A model generated the notes under the pieces. It did not search any database and had not been told where the DNA came from. It saw only the letters and a list, made by a program, of their open reading frames with translations. A stretch of 64,000 bases of DNA from Candidatus Solirubrobacter pratensis (GTDB taxonomy: Bacteria; Actinomycetota; Thermoleophilia; Solirubrobacterales; Solirubrobacteraceae), in assembly GCF_000425945.1 (NCBI RefSeq), contig NZ_AUEK01000008.1, positions 372,001-436,000 on the forward strand. The letters run 5' to 3'. This document shows, in pieces, positions 40,925 to 53,180 of this stretch. The translations under genes and the position numbers were made by a program. Position 1 is the stretch's first letter. Each line of letters opens with the position of its first letter.

Positions 40925-41338
40925 CTAGACGGTGGCCGGGGCGTTCGCGTAGGCAGCCACCAGCCACCCCTCGTCCTGCTTGGTCAGGACCCACGTCGCG
41001 TTCACCTCGCGCTCCGCCGGCACATCCGCCTCGCCGGCCATCAGGATCCCAGCTTTGCTGATGACGATCGCGGTGTCCTCGTCGACGAAGCGAAGGTCCA
41101 CCGGCTCATCGACCGCGCTGGAGCCCTTCAACCGACCTTCGAAGCCGGCGGCCATTGAGTCGCGGATCGCGGACCTGCCGATATGCCGCACACCGGGCAT
41201 GACGACCGTCGCGTCCTCGCGATAGAAGGTCGCAAACGCATCGGCGTCGTTGTCGGACCAGGCGGCGTAGATCTCGGTGAACAGCGCACGGACCTCGGCG
41301 ATGGCCTCGTCGCGCTCGGTGCCGGAGTACTCGGTCAT
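40925..41338 (-). CDS. SgcJ/EcaC-like SnoaL-fold protein
   Basis: A 137-aa NTF2-fold protein (ALFTEIYAAWSDNDADAFATFY, EDATVVMPGVRHIGR, VNATWVLTKQDEGW). First gene of the operon with YCII and the sigma factor. Likely a small binding or enzymatic protein under the sigma factor's own control; function unknown. Confidence 0.8.
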   Translation of the reverse strand: MTEYSGTERDEAIAEVRALFTEIYAAWSDNDADAFATFYREDATVVMPGVRHIGRSAIRDSMAAGFEGRLKGSSAVDEPVDLRFVDEDTAIVISKAGILMAGEADVPAEREVNATWVLTKQDEGWLVAAYANAPATV

Positions 41339-41723
41339 GTCAGCTGCCTCTCTCGTTGGTGCTCGACCACGGCGGTCAAGCAGGCTTGTCGTCGATACGA
41401 CGAACGAACCGGACCGCAGGGGACATGGCTGTTGCAAATCCTCGCTGGATCCCCCACCGCGGCGATCGCGCAGAGGCTGGACGGTGAGGTCGTCGACCGC
41501 CTGTTGCCGGAACTGTCATCGCCGGCGCGGGACTGGACGACAGCGCCGCTCGCTGCGTGAGCGCAAAGCAGCTCGTGCTCCAGCTCGCGATGATCCAGGG
41601 CCCGATCCGGGACGGGCGCCCGATCAAGCCCAAGGGCAACGCGAAGCAGGACTTCCTCGGCGAGAAGGCCGTGCGATAGCGACTCAGGGCGCGGCGGCTC
41701 CGGCTGCCGCGCCCTCCTGCGCC
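41339..41723. other. 385-bp region without a supported gene
   Basis: On the plus strand two short open stretches look coding-like (LLQILAGSPTAAIAQRLDG ending near 41560, and KQLVLQLAMIQGPIRDG ending at TAG 41677-41679) but neither has a start, ribosome site or family. They may be debris of a lost gene. Promoter of the SnoaL operon should lie at the left end. Confidence 0.35.
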
Positions 41724-43154
41724 CTACGACTCCGCCGGCCGCGCCGCCAGCGCCCCTGCCGGCGACTCCGACGACCGGCGCCCCGGGATCGCCAGCGTGA
41801 CGATGAGGCCGAGGATGAGCGCCGCGCCGCAGAACCAGAACGCCGCGGTGAACCCTCCCTCGCCCGGGAGGCCGTCGGCCGCGAGGCTGTTGGCGAGGAT
41901 CGTCGCCGCCACCTGGCCGCCGACCGCGCCGCCGAGCGTACGCGTGACGGTGTTCATGCCGGTCGCGACGCCCGTCTGCTCCTGGCGGACGTTCTGGACG
42001 ATGAGGTTCGCCATCGACGCGAACGCGAGGCCGATGCCGATGCCGAGCAGTCCGGAAGCGATGTAGAGCGTGGCCGACGAGCCGTGCGCGAGCGCCAGCA
42101 GCACAAAGCAGGCCGCCGAGAACACGGTCCCGGCCATCAGCGGAGGCTTGGAGCCGTAGCGGCGCTCGAGCGCGCCGGTGAAGGACCCGGCGACGAGCAT
42201 CATCGCCGAACACGGGAGCAGGATCAGACCGGCGCCGGTCACCGTGTCGCCGAAACCGAACCCGGTGCTCTCCGGCAGCTGCACGAACTGCGGCAACAGG
42301 ATGAACGAGGAGTACATCCCGACGCCGAGCATGAAGGCGACGAGGTTGGTGGTCCAGACGCCTCGCACCTGCATCATCCGCATGTCGACCAGCGGCTCGC
42401 GCGCGGCGAGCTCGACGCGCACCCACAGCACGAGCAGGATCAGGCCTCCGGCGAAGAGCCCGAGCGTGCGGCCGGAGCCCCAGCCCCAGTCGTTGCCCTC
42501 GCTGATCGCCAGCAGCACGCCCGCCAGGCCGAAGGACATCAGCAGCGCGCCGGACCAGTTGATCGACCCCGGCGACTTGATCGGCGACTCCGGCACGTAG
42601 AGGTGCGTCGCAGCGATCGCGACGACGATCGCGATCAGCGGGAACCAGAAGAGCCAGTGGTAGCTCATGTTGTCGACGATCAGGCCCGCGAGCACGACGC
42701 CCAGGCCGCCGCCGATGCCGAGCAGCGCGGAGACGATGCCGATGCTGCCGGCGACCTTCTCGCGCGGGAACTCGTCGCGGATGATCCCGAAGGCGAGCGG
42801 GAAGATCCCGCCGCCGGCACCCTGGATGACGCGCGCGAGGACGAGCACGCCGACCGACGGCGCGACCGCCGCCAGCAGCGTCCCGAACGCGAGCACGACG
42901 AGGATGACCGCGAGCATCCGCTCCTTGCCGAACATGTCCCCCAGCCGGCCGATGACCGGCGTCGCGACCGACGCGCTCAAGAGGTAACCGGTCAGGACCC
43001 AGGAGATCGCGGACTCGCTCGTGTGCAGCGCGCGCTGCATCTCCGGCAACGCTGGGGCGACGAGCGACTGGAGCAGGGCGTAGGCGACCCCGCCGAGCGC
43101 GAGGACGGCGAGCGTGAGGTTCGGGTTCGTGCGTTGAGCGTGGGTGGTCGTCAC
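41724..43154 (-). CDS. DHA2-family (14-TM) MFS drug/H+ antiporter
   Basis: A 476-aa transporter. Motif A is VIGRLGDMFGKERM, motif B LARVIQGAGGG, motif C-like GIVSALLGIGGGLGVVLAG; fourteen helices as in EmrB/QacA relatives. Probably exports a lipophilic toxic compound. Divergent from a TetR gene across a 74-bp gap holding two matching palindromes. Confidence 0.9.
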   Translation of the reverse strand: MTTTHAQRTNPNLTLAVLALGGVAYALLQSLVAPALPEMQRALHTSESAISWVLTGYLLSASVATPVIGRLGDMFGKERMLAVILVVLAFGTLLAAVAPSVGVLVLARVIQGAGGGIFPLAFGIIRDEFPREKVAGSIGIVSALLGIGGGLGVVLAGLIVDNMSYHWLFWFPLIAIVVAIAATHLYVPESPIKSPGSINWSGALLMSFGLAGVLLAISEGNDWGWGSGRTLGLFAGGLILLVLWVRVELAAREPLVDMRMMQVRGVWTTNLVAFMLGVGMYSSFILLPQFVQLPESTGFGFGDTVTGAGLILLPCSAMMLVAGSFTGALERRYGSKPPLMAGTVFSAACFVLLALAHGSSATLYIASGLLGIGIGLAFASMANLIVQNVRQEQTGVATGMNTVTRTLGGAVGGQVAATILANSLAADGLPGEGGFTAAFWFCGAALILGLIVTLAIPGRRSSESPAGALAARPAES

Positions 43155-43188
43155 CGGTATCGGGTTCCTGGGGAGGGTTTCATGAGGA

Positions 43189-43206
43189 GCGGAACGAGCA
43201 TTCCGC
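43189..43206. promoter_or_regulatory. TetR operator 1
   Basis: GCGGAACGAGCATTCCGC, an inverted repeat (GCGGAA/TTCCGC), nearly the same as operator 2; centres 35 bp apart. It lies 35 bp before the MFS start. Confidence 0.75.
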
Positions 43207-43223
43207 GCCAGCCGGGTACCCTA

Positions 43224-43241
43224 GCGGAATGGCAATTCCGG
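43224..43241. promoter_or_regulatory. TetR operator 2, overlapping the tetR start codon
   Basis: GCGGAATGGCAATTCCGG; CGGAAT and ATTCCG are perfect inverted arms. The ATG of the TetR gene lies inside the site, so the regulator probably represses its own expression. Confidence 0.75.
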
Positions 43242-43792
43242 CCCTCACGGAACGCCCATGGGCCGAGCTCAGCCCCGAGGCGAAGCGCGCGCGCACGCTG
43301 GCGGTCGCCGACGAGCTGTTCGCGCGCAAGGGCGTCGAGGTGCCGATGCCGGCGCTGGCCGAGGCGATCGGCGTGGGGGTCGGGAGCATCTACCGCCAGT
43401 TCGGCTGCAAGGAGGACGTGCTCGCGGCGCTCGTGATCGCGCGCATCGAGGCGGTCCGCGCGCGGTTCGAGGCGACCGCGCACGCGGATGACCCATGGGA
43501 GGCGCTGCGTGAGGCGACGCTCGAGAGCGTCGACTCGGCCGCGCGCGACCACCTCGCCGCGCGCGCCTGGGACCTGAGCGCCCGCGAGGACGTGCAGCCG
43601 GTCCGGCGCGCCGCCCGCGTCGCGCTCGCCCGCGCCGTCGAGCGTGCCCGCGCCGCCGGCGCGCTGCGGCCGGACGCCACCGTCGACGACCTCGGCCTCG
43701 TCCTCGCCGTCGCCAAGCAGGCCGACGGCCTCGAGCCCGGCGGAGCCCGCCGCCTCGCCGAGCTCGCGCTGCGCGGCCTCGCCGCGCGATGA
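43229..43792 (+). CDS. TetR/AcrR family repressor
   Basis: A 187-aa regulator. N-terminal HTH ADELFARKGVEVPMPALAEA and GVGVGSIYRQFGCKEDVL; the C-terminal ligand-binding part is helical (ARVALARAVERARAAGAL). Expected to repress itself and the divergent efflux pump through the two palindromes until the pump's substrate binds. The transcript may be leaderless, since the promoter-like TACCCT (43217-43222) is only a few bases upstream. Confidence 0.9.
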   Translation: MAIPALTERPWAELSPEAKRARTLAVADELFARKGVEVPMPALAEAIGVGVGSIYRQFGCKEDVLAALVIARIEAVRARFEATAHADDPWEALREATLESVDSAARDHLAARAWDLSAREDVQPVRRAARVALARAVERARAAGALRPDATVDDLGLVLAVAKQADGLEPGGARRLAELALRGLAAR

Positions 43793-43893
43793 GCCGGGCC
43801 GCCGACTGAGCAGCCCCACGGCATCGACTTCGGCCAGGCGCGACCCGTTCGGCAACGCGATCCGAGTGCTCCAGCCTGCATAGTTCTCAAGGA

Positions 43894-44601
43894 GTGTTCG
43901 ATCACGTGACGATCCGCGTCGCCGATCGCGACGCCTCCGAGCGCTTCTACGACATCGTCCTCGGCACGCTCGGCATCGCCAAGACGGTCAGTGACGAGTG
44001 GTACGCCGAGTGGGACGACTTCTCGCTCGGCGCCGACCCGGGCAAGGTGACCCGCGGCCTCCACGTCGGGTTCGTCGCCCCGTCACGCGAGGCCGTCGAC
44101 GAGTTCCACGGGATCGGCGTCGCCGCGGGCTACCGCAGCGACGGCCCCCCCGGGCCGCGGCCGCAGTACCGCGACGACTACTACGGCGGCTTCCTGCTGG
44201 ACCCCGACGGCAACAGCGTCGAGGCCGTGCACCACGGCGACATGCGTGGCGGCGGCATCGACCACCTGTGGATCCGGGTCGCCGACGTGCCGGCGGCGCG
44301 CGACTTCTACGCGGCGATCGCGCCCTACAGCGGGTTCGCGCTCGCCCAGGACGCGCACTTCCGCGGCCCGCAGTCGTCGTTCACGCTCGTCGAGGGCACG
44401 CCGACCGAGCACGTCCACATCGCGTTCCCGGCGGACGAGAACGCGACCGTCGACGCCTTCCACGCCGCCGCCATCGAAGCCGGGCACCGGAGCAACGGCG
44501 AGCCCGGGGAGCGCGCGATCTACCACCCCGGCTACTACGGCGCGTACGTGCTCGACCCCGACGGCAACAACATCGAGCTCGTCAACCACAACCGCGGGTG
44601 A
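43894..44601 (+). CDS. Double-VOC-domain protein (glyoxalase/dioxygenase superfamily)
   Basis: A 235-aa protein with two similar halves: FDHVTIRVADRDASERFYD to LLDPDGNSVEAVHH, and IDHLWIRVADVPAARDFYA to VLDPDGNNIELVNH. The His and Glu positions for a metal site are present. Substrate unknown. GTG start; AAGGAG overlaps the start codon, so translation may begin at the GTG four codons later or on a leaderless transcript. Confidence 0.85.
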   Translation: MFDHVTIRVADRDASERFYDIVLGTLGIAKTVSDEWYAEWDDFSLGADPGKVTRGLHVGFVAPSREAVDEFHGIGVAAGYRSDGPPGPRPQYRDDYYGGFLLDPDGNSVEAVHHGDMRGGGIDHLWIRVADVPAARDFYAAIAPYSGFALAQDAHFRGPQSSFTLVEGTPTEHVHIAFPADENATVDAFHAAAIEAGHRSNGEPGERAIYHPGYYGAYVLDPDGNNIELVNHNRG

Positions 44602-44669
44602 CCGCGCCTTCACACGGCCCTCACGGCGCCGTCACAGCTCACGGTCCGGCGCCGGCGAGTGTGCCGCGC

Positions 44670-44774
44670 ATGAAAAGAGTCCTACTGGCGGCCGTGGTCG
44701 CCGCCACCGACGGCCTGCGCACCGGTCAGTACAGCAAGACGCTGACCTTCACGCTGTCGACGACGGCGCCGTAG
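44670..44774 (+). pseudogene. 34-aa deletion remnant of a secreted protein
   Basis: MKRVLLAAVVAA looks like a truncated signal peptide and runs directly into [19 protein letters not shown], a tail common in secreted proteins of Solirubrobacter/Conexibacter-type bacteria. The middle is missing while the frame is kept. The 3' end overlaps eda by 26 bp. Confidence 0.5.
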
Positions 44775-45363
44775 CCAGCTCCCGGATCCGCTCCCAGTCG
44801 CCCGCCTGGACGGCGGGCGGGGGGAGCATCCAGGACCCGCCGACGCACGCGACGTTCGGCAGCGCGAGATAGTCCTTCGCCTTCGCCGCGTCGATGCCGC
44901 CGGTCGGGCAGAAGCGCATCTGCGGGAACGGGCCGGCGAGCGCCTTGAGTGCCCGCACTCCGCCGCTGGACTCCGCGGGGAAGAACTTCGCCCACGTGAT
45001 GCCGCGCTCGAGCAGTGCCATCACCTCCGAGGCGGTGACCGCGCCGGGCAGCAGCGGCATGCCGGCGAGCCGGTCGAGCAGCGCCGGCGTCGAGCCGGGA
45101 GCGACGAGGAACTGCGCGCCCGCCGCCAGCGCGTCCTGCGCCTGCGCCGGCGAGAGCACCGTGCCGGCGCCGACGACCGCGTCGGGCACGTCCGCCGCGA
45201 CGTTCGCGATCGCCTCCAGCGCGGCGGGGGTCCGCAGCGTGATCTCGATCGCCCGCATGCCGGCGTCGACCAGCGTGCGCGCGAGCGGGACCGCCGCGCC
45301 GGCGTCCTCGAGCACGACGACCGGGATCACCGGCCCGAGATCGAGCAGCTCGTCAGCCGTCAT
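44749..45363 (-). CDS. eda: KDPG aldolase (2-dehydro-3-deoxyphosphogluconate aldolase)
   Basis: A 204-aa class I aldolase. IEITLRTP carries the catalytic Glu, [11 protein letters not shown] the Schiff-base Lys, and [19 protein letters not shown] the phosphate-binding loop. Splits KDPG into pyruvate and glyceraldehyde-3-phosphate, the last Entner-Doudoroff step. Lies 78 bp after edd on the same strand. Confidence 0.93.
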   Translation of the reverse strand: MTADELLDLGPVIPVVVLEDAGAAVPLARTLVDAGMRAIEITLRTPAALEAIANVAADVPDAVVGAGTVLSPAQAQDALAAGAQFLVAPGSTPALLDRLAGMPLLPGAVTASEVMALLERGITWAKFFPAESSGGVRALKALAGPFPQMRFCPTGGIDAAKAKDYLALPNVACVGGSWMLPPPAVQAGDWERIRELATAPSSTA

Positions 45364-45441
45364 GCGGCCCTCCTGTCATCGTGCCGCGGGAGCGAGCCCC
45401 CGGGCGAGTTCCCGCCGGAGCATGCGAGCGCCCAGCGCGAG

Positions 45442-47250
45442 TCATGCGGCCACCGGCTCGAACGCGGGAGCGAAGACCGAGGCGCCGTCGTCGGCGCGGC
45501 CGACGAGGTGGCGGAAGGCGCCGAACAGCTCGCGGCCGGTGCCGAGCGTCGCGTCGACCGCAGGGCCCGCCGGCTCGCGGCCGCCGAGGTCGGCGAGGAC
45601 GTCCAGCGTTCCGGCGTCGGCATCGACGCGGACGAGGTCGCCGTCGCGCAGGTACGCGAGCGGGCCGCCTCCGGCCGCCTCGGGCGTGCAGTGGATCGCC
45701 GCCGGGACCTTGCCCGACGCGCCCGACATGCGCCCGTCGGTGACCAGCGCGACGCGGTGGCCGCGATCGATCAGCACGCCGAGCGCGGGCGTGAGCTTGT
45801 GCAGCTCGGGCATCCCGTTCGCGCGCGGGCCCTGGTGGCGCACGACGGCGACGAAGTCGCCGTCGAGCCCGCCCGCCTCGAAGGCCGCGAGGAACTCCGA
45901 CTGGTGGTCGAAGACGCGCGCGGGCGCCTCGATCACGCGCAGCTCAGGGGCGACGGTCGAGACCTTGATCACGGCACGGCCGAGCGTACCGTCCAGCACG
46001 CGGATCCCGCCGTCCGGCGCGAACGGCGCGCGCACCGGCCGCAGGACCGACTCGTCCGAGGACGCCTGGCCGACGCGGCTCCAGACCAGCTCGCCGTCGA
46101 CCAGCGCCGGCGCCTCGCGGTAGCGCTCCAGCCCCTCGCCGGCGACGGTGCGCACGTCGGCGTGCATGAGCCCGTGGTCGAGCAGCTCGCCGACCAGGAA
46201 CTGGACGCCGCCCGCGGCGTGGAAGTGGTTGATGTCGGCCGCGCCGTTGGGGTAGACGGTGGCGAGCTGCGGCACGACCGGCGAGAGCTCGGCGAAGTCG
46301 TCCCACGTGAGCGCGATGCCCGCGGCGGCCGCGATCGCGACGAGGTGCATCGTGTGGTTGGTCGAGCCGCCGGTGGCGAGCAGCGCCACGAGCCCGTTGA
46401 CGACGGCGCGCTCGTCGACGATCTCGCCGATGCCGTGGTCGAGCTCGACGACGCGCCGGCCGGCCGCGCGCGTGAGCGCCTCGCGCAGCGGCGTGCCGGG
46501 GTTGACGAAGCTCGCGCCGGGGAGGTGCAGGCCCATCGCCTCGACGACCATCTGGTTGGTGTTCGCCGTGCCGTAGAACGTGCAGGTGCCGGGCGAGTGG
46601 TAGGACTGCAGCTCGGCCTCGAGCAGCTCCGGCTTGCCGATCTTGCCCTCCGCATGCAGCTGGCGGATGCGGCTCTTCTCGCGGTTGGGCAGCCCGGACG
46701 GCATCGGCCCGGCGGGCACGAGGACGGCCGGCAGCCGGCCGAAGGAGAGCGCGCCGATCAGCAGCCCGGGCACGATCTTGTCGCACACGCCGAGCAGCAG
46801 CGCGCCGTCGAACATGTCGTGCGCGAGCGCGACCGCGGTCGCCATCGCGACGACGTCGCGGCTGAAGAGCGACAGCTCCATCCCCGCGCGGCCCTGCGTG
46901 ATGCCGTCGCACATCGCCGGCACGCCGCCCGCGAACTGGGCGATCCCGCCGGCGTCCTTGACGGCGCGCTTGAGCAGTTGCGGGTAGCGCTCCAGCGGCT
47001 GGTGGGCCGAGAGCATGTCGTTGTAGGCGGAGACGATCGCGATGTTGCGCCGCTCGGCGGCCTTGAGCAGCAGCTTCTCATCCGCACCGCAGGCGGCGAG
47101 GCCGTGGGCGAGGTTCGCGCAGCCGTGCGCGGTGCGCGCGGGGCCGCGCTGGGCGGCCTCGCCGAGCCGCGCCAGGTAGGCCGAGCGGGTGGCGGCGCTG
47201 CGCGCTTCGATGCGCGCCGTCACATCGGCGACGACAGGGTGCAGGGTCAC
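45442..47250 (-). CDS. edd: 6-phosphogluconate dehydratase
   Basis: A 602-aa IlvD/Edd enzyme. Iron-sulfur ligand regions GVCDKIVPG and [14 protein letters not shown]; also [15 protein letters not shown] and [16 protein letters not shown]. Converts 6-phosphogluconate to KDPG. The GTG start at 47250 has GGAGGA four to five bases upstream; the open frame further upstream is antisense to the LacI gene. Controlled by the twin operators at 47300-47325. Confidence 0.95.
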   Translation of the reverse strand: MTLHPVVADVTARIEARSAATRSAYLARLGEAAQRGPARTAHGCANLAHGLAACGADEKLLLKAAERRNIAIVSAYNDMLSAHQPLERYPQLLKRAVKDAGGIAQFAGGVPAMCDGITQGRAGMELSLFSRDVVAMATAVALAHDMFDGALLLGVCDKIVPGLLIGALSFGRLPAVLVPAGPMPSGLPNREKSRIRQLHAEGKIGKPELLEAELQSYHSPGTCTFYGTANTNQMVVEAMGLHLPGASFVNPGTPLREALTRAAGRRVVELDHGIGEIVDERAVVNGLVALLATGGSTNHTMHLVAIAAAAGIALTWDDFAELSPVVPQLATVYPNGAADINHFHAAGGVQFLVGELLDHGLMHADVRTVAGEGLERYREAPALVDGELVWSRVGQASSDESVLRPVRAPFAPDGGIRVLDGTLGRAVIKVSTVAPELRVIEAPARVFDHQSEFLAAFEAGGLDGDFVAVVRHQGPRANGMPELHKLTPALGVLIDRGHRVALVTDGRMSGASGKVPAAIHCTPEAAGGGPLAYLRDGDLVRVDADAGTLDVLADLGGREPAGPAVDATLGTGRELFGAFRHLVGRADDGASVFAPAFEPVAA

Positions 47251-47299
47251 GGGTCCTCCGGAAGGCAGGGGGTCGTGGCGAGGGCGGGAAGCTACCGGC

Positions 47300-47325
47300 G
47301 CAAGCGCTTGCGTGCAAGCGCTTGC
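47300..47325. promoter_or_regulatory. Twin LacI-family operators
   Basis: Two perfect copies of the palindrome GCAAGCGCTTGC (47300-47311 and 47314-47325), centres 14 bp apart, 50 bp upstream of edd. The central CG and NNAAGCGCTTNN form are typical of LacI-family sites. Likely bound by the divergent regulator. Confidence 0.88.
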
Positions 47326-47430
47326 GAAGCGCTCCCCCCGATCGGGTGACCGCACTCGGCGCCGCGGGCGCCGACCGCCGGCGGAGCCGGCGAGCCGGCG
47401 CGCGGGCGCCGCTAGGATCGGGCGTCTGAA

Positions 47431-48450
47431 ATGGTCACGATGGCCGATGTGGCGCGTTTGGCGGGCGTCTCGGTGACGACGGTCTCGCACGTCATCAACG
47501 GCACGCGGCCGGCGAGCGAGCGGACGACGCGCGCGGTGCGGGCCGCGATCGAGCGCACCGGCTACAGCCAGAACGTGCTCGCGCGGGCGCTCGCCCGGCA
47601 GCGGACGCAGTCGCTCGGCCTCGCGATCAGCGGCCTCTCGAACCCGTACTTCTCCGACGTGATCGCGGCGGTCGAGGCGACCGCGACCAACGCGGGCGAC
47701 ACGCTGCTGCTGGCCGAGACGCGCGACGACCCCGAGCAGGAGCTCAAGGCGGTGCGCGCGCTGGTCGAGCGCCGCGTCGACGGGCTGCTGCTGGCGCCGT
47801 CGCCCGGAGCGGCGGAGCTCGCCCTCCCCTACCTGCGCACACAGGAGATCCCGGTCGTGCTGCTCGACCGCTTCGCCGACGACGCGCTCGACCAGGTAGG
47901 GAGTGAGAACGAGCGGCCGACCCAGGAGCTCGTCGCGCACCTCGTCTCGTGCGGGCACACGCGGATCGGCATGGTCGTCGGCATCGCCGGCCTGAGCACG
48001 ACCGTCGAGCGCGTGCGCGGGTACCGCGCGGGGCTGCGCGCCGCCGGGCTCCCGGACGACGGCGAGCTGATCGCCGACGGCGGCTCGCACGCCGATCGCG
48101 CGCGCGAGGCGGTCGACGCGCTGCTCGACCTCCCCGATCCGCCGACCGCGCTCGTCAGCGGCAACAACCACATGACGATCGGCGTGCTGCGGGCGCTCAA
48201 GGCGCGCGGGCTGAAGGTCCCCGGCGACATCGCGCTCGTCGCGTTCGACGACTTCGAGTGGGCCGACCTCTTCTCGCCCCGCCTGACGGTGATCGCCCAG
48301 CCGACGGCGCAGCTCGGCGAGCGCGCGGTGGAGCTGCTGCTGTCCCGGCTGGTCGATCCGTCGCTGCCGCCGCGCACCGAGCGGCTGCAGGCGAGGTTCG
48401 TGCACCGGGACTCATGTGGTTGTCCAGCGTCCGCCGTCGTCCTGCCATGA
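47431..48450 (+). CDS. LacI-family repressor of the Entner-Doudoroff genes
   Basis: A 339-aa regulator. [25 protein letters not shown] with hinge helix VLARALARQ, then a periplasmic-binding-protein-like sensor ([29 protein letters not shown]). Divergent from edd; probably releases the twin operators on binding gluconate, 6-phosphogluconate or KDPG. ATG at 47431 or 47440. Confidence 0.9.
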   Translation: MVTMADVARLAGVSVTTVSHVINGTRPASERTTRAVRAAIERTGYSQNVLARALARQRTQSLGLAISGLSNPYFSDVIAAVEATATNAGDTLLLAETRDDPEQELKAVRALVERRVDGLLLAPSPGAAELALPYLRTQEIPVVLLDRFADDALDQVGSENERPTQELVAHLVSCGHTRIGMVVGIAGLSTTVERVRGYRAGLRAAGLPDDGELIADGGSHADRAREAVDALLDLPDPPTALVSGNNHMTIGVLRALKARGLKVPGDIALVAFDDFEWADLFSPRLTVIAQPTAQLGERAVELLLSRLVDPSLPPRTERLQARFVHRDSCGCPASAVVLP

Positions 48451-48497
48451 CGGCGGCGGACCCGGAACCCGGCCTCGGGCGTGGCTGAGATGGGCCG

Positions 48498-49532
48498 TCA
48501 CACGGTCGCGGGGATGAACGGGACCTTGCCCGCGACCGCCGCCGCCGCCTCGACCTTCTGGGCATAGCGGGCGAAGTCCTCGGTGCGCAGCTGCTGCGGT
48601 CCGTCGCAGATCGCCTCCTCCGGCGCCGGGTGGACCTCGACGATGATGCCGTCGGCGCCCGCGGCGGCCGCCGCCAAGCTGAGCGGCTCGACGAGGTCGC
48701 GCCGGCCCGGCGCGTGGCTGGGGTCGACGACGACCGGCAGGTGGCTGAGCTCCTTGAGCATCGGCACCGCCGTGAGGTCGAGCGTGAAGCGGTACGCGGT
48801 CTCGAACGTGCGGATGCCGCGCTCGCACAGGATCACGTCCTCGTTGCCCTCCTTGAGCACGTACTCGGCGGCCATCAGCAGCTCCTCGAGCGTGCTCGAG
48901 AGGCCGCGCTTGATCAGCACCGGGCGCCCGGAGCGCCCGACCTCGCTCAACAGCGCGTAGTTCTGCATGTTGCGCGCGCCGATCTGGAGCACGTCGGCCA
49001 CCTCGAGCACCGGCTCGAGGTCGCGCGCGTCCATCAGCTCGGTCACGATCGGCAGCCCGGTCTGGGCCTTGGCCTCGGCCAGCAGCCACAGGCCTTCGAT
49101 CCCGAGGCCGTGGAAGGCGTACGGGCTCGTGCGCGGCTTGTATGCGCCGCCGCGCAGCATCGTCGCGCCGCCGGCGTTGACGCTGTGGGCCGCGGTCAAC
49201 AGCTGGTCGCGCGACTCGACCGTGCACGGCCCGGCGATCAGCGCGAAGTGGTCGCCGCCGATCCTGCGCCCGCAGATGTCGAGCACGGAGCGCTCGCCGT
49301 GGCGGATCTCGGCCGATGCGAGCTTGTACGGCTTCAGGATCGGCACCACGCGCTCGACCCCCGCCGAGCCTTCGAGGTTGAGGCGTGCGATGTGGCTGCG
49401 GTCCCCGATCGCCCCGATGACGGTCACCACCTCGCCGGGGGAGCGGCGCGCACAAGCGCCGACCGATTCGATCCGCTCCATGACGGAGCAGATCTCGTCC
49501 TCCGTCGCGTCCTGCTTCATCACGATCATCAT
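48498..49532 (-). CDS. DAHP synthase (type I-beta with N-terminal ferredoxin-like domain)
   Basis: A 344-aa enzyme. Residues 1-70 form the ferredoxin-like regulatory domain (MIVMKQDATEDEICSVMERI). The barrel follows with IAGPCTVESRDQLL, GGAYKPRTSPYAFHGLG, LIKRGLSSTLEEL and VDPSHAPGRRDL. Makes DAHP from PEP and erythrose-4-phosphate. As last gene of the pap operon it is probably a dedicated copy feeding chorismate to that pathway. Starts at ATG 49532, 17 bases after the PapC-like gene ends. Confidence 0.9.
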   Translation of the reverse strand: MMIVMKQDATEDEICSVMERIESVGACARRSPGEVVTVIGAIGDRSHIARLNLEGSAGVERVVPILKPYKLASAEIRHGERSVLDICGRRIGGDHFALIAGPCTVESRDQLLTAAHSVNAGGATMLRGGAYKPRTSPYAFHGLGIEGLWLLAEAKAQTGLPIVTELMDARDLEPVLEVADVLQIGARNMQNYALLSEVGRSGRPVLIKRGLSSTLEELLMAAEYVLKEGNEDVILCERGIRTFETAYRFTLDLTAVPMLKELSHLPVVVDPSHAPGRRDLVEPLSLAAAAAGADGIIVEVHPAPEEAICDGPQQLRTEDFARYAQKVEAAAAVAGKVPFIPATV

Positions 49533-49549
49533 GCTGGTCACCTTCGTCG

Positions 49550-52551
<3,002 letters not shown>

Positions 52552-52875
52552 TCACCCGTCCTCGCCGGCCATGACGAGGTCCTCGACCCGGCAGGTCTCG
52601 TCGATGATCAGGTCATAGAGGCGGTGCAGGAAGTCCGCGTCGATGTCGTTCTCGGCGGCGAACGCCGCGGCACGCTCCTGGACGATCGCGATGCGGTGCG
52701 GCTGCATCATCGGGACGCTGTGCCGGCGTTTGACGCCGGCGATGCGCACGCAGCAGCGAATGCGGTCGCGCACGGTGTCGAGGAGGACCTGGTCGAGCGC
52801 GTCGAGCTGCGCCCGCAGGCGCTCAAGGTCCTCGGCGGCCGCATCCGGGCCGGTCGAGTGCGGGTGAACGGGCAT
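52552..52875 (-). CDS. papB: PapB-like 4-amino-4-deoxychorismate mutase (AroQ fold)
   Basis: A 107-aa AroQ helical mutase. Conserved substrate-binding residues equal to E. coli Arg11, Arg28, Lys39 and Arg51 are seen in LRAQLDALD, RDRIRCC, AGVKRRH and MMQPHRI. The position of Glu52, which contacts the 4-hydroxyl in the chorismate enzyme, is Ile, and Asp48 is Gln. VPMMQPHRI is the PapB-type pattern. The ATG at 52875 has AAGGA about six bases upstream and is preferred to an upstream start. First gene of the operon. Confidence 0.82.
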   Translation of the reverse strand: MPVHPHSTGPDAAAEDLERLRAQLDALDQVLLDTVRDRIRCCVRIAGVKRRHSVPMMQPHRIAIVQERAAAFAAENDIDADFLHRLYDLIIDETCRVEDLVMAGEDG

Positions 52876-53180
52876 CCCGGTCCTTCTCAGTTGGCTTGCT
52901 TGACGTCCCGGCGGCGCCGACGACGCCGTCACGGACAGGCAAGGTCGTCGAAGGGGGCCGAGGCCGGGCAGGTCTGACGTTCGGGGAATGCTGCGTCCTG
53001 GGCGAACCGGGGTGATCTGTCCCGCGGCACGGTTGCGGCTGGCCGACCCGCCACTCGCGCCGGCGCGGCGGCGGAGTGTCCCTGGAGGACAGCGGCGGCT
53101 GGCACGACGGGCAGTCGCGCCGCCACCTCGACCGCGACCACACTCTCGGACCCCTGCGAGAACGAGAGGGAGACGTTCGA
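52876..53180. other. 305-bp divergent region between the pap operon and the hydrolase gene
   Basis: Must hold both promoters. No palindrome, riboswitch, T-box or tryptophan-rich leader peptide could be seen. Open frames through it on both strands are GC-frame artefacts. Confidence 0.4.

Noticed and set aside
47251-48405. Upstream extension of edd
   Set aside because: It is antisense to the LacI gene; the GTG at 47250 has its own GGAGGA and the family N-terminus.
52876-53180. Attenuator or T-box before the pap operon
   Set aside because: No specifier-loop, T-box sequence, or Trp/Tyr/Phe-rich leader peptide could be found on the minus strand.
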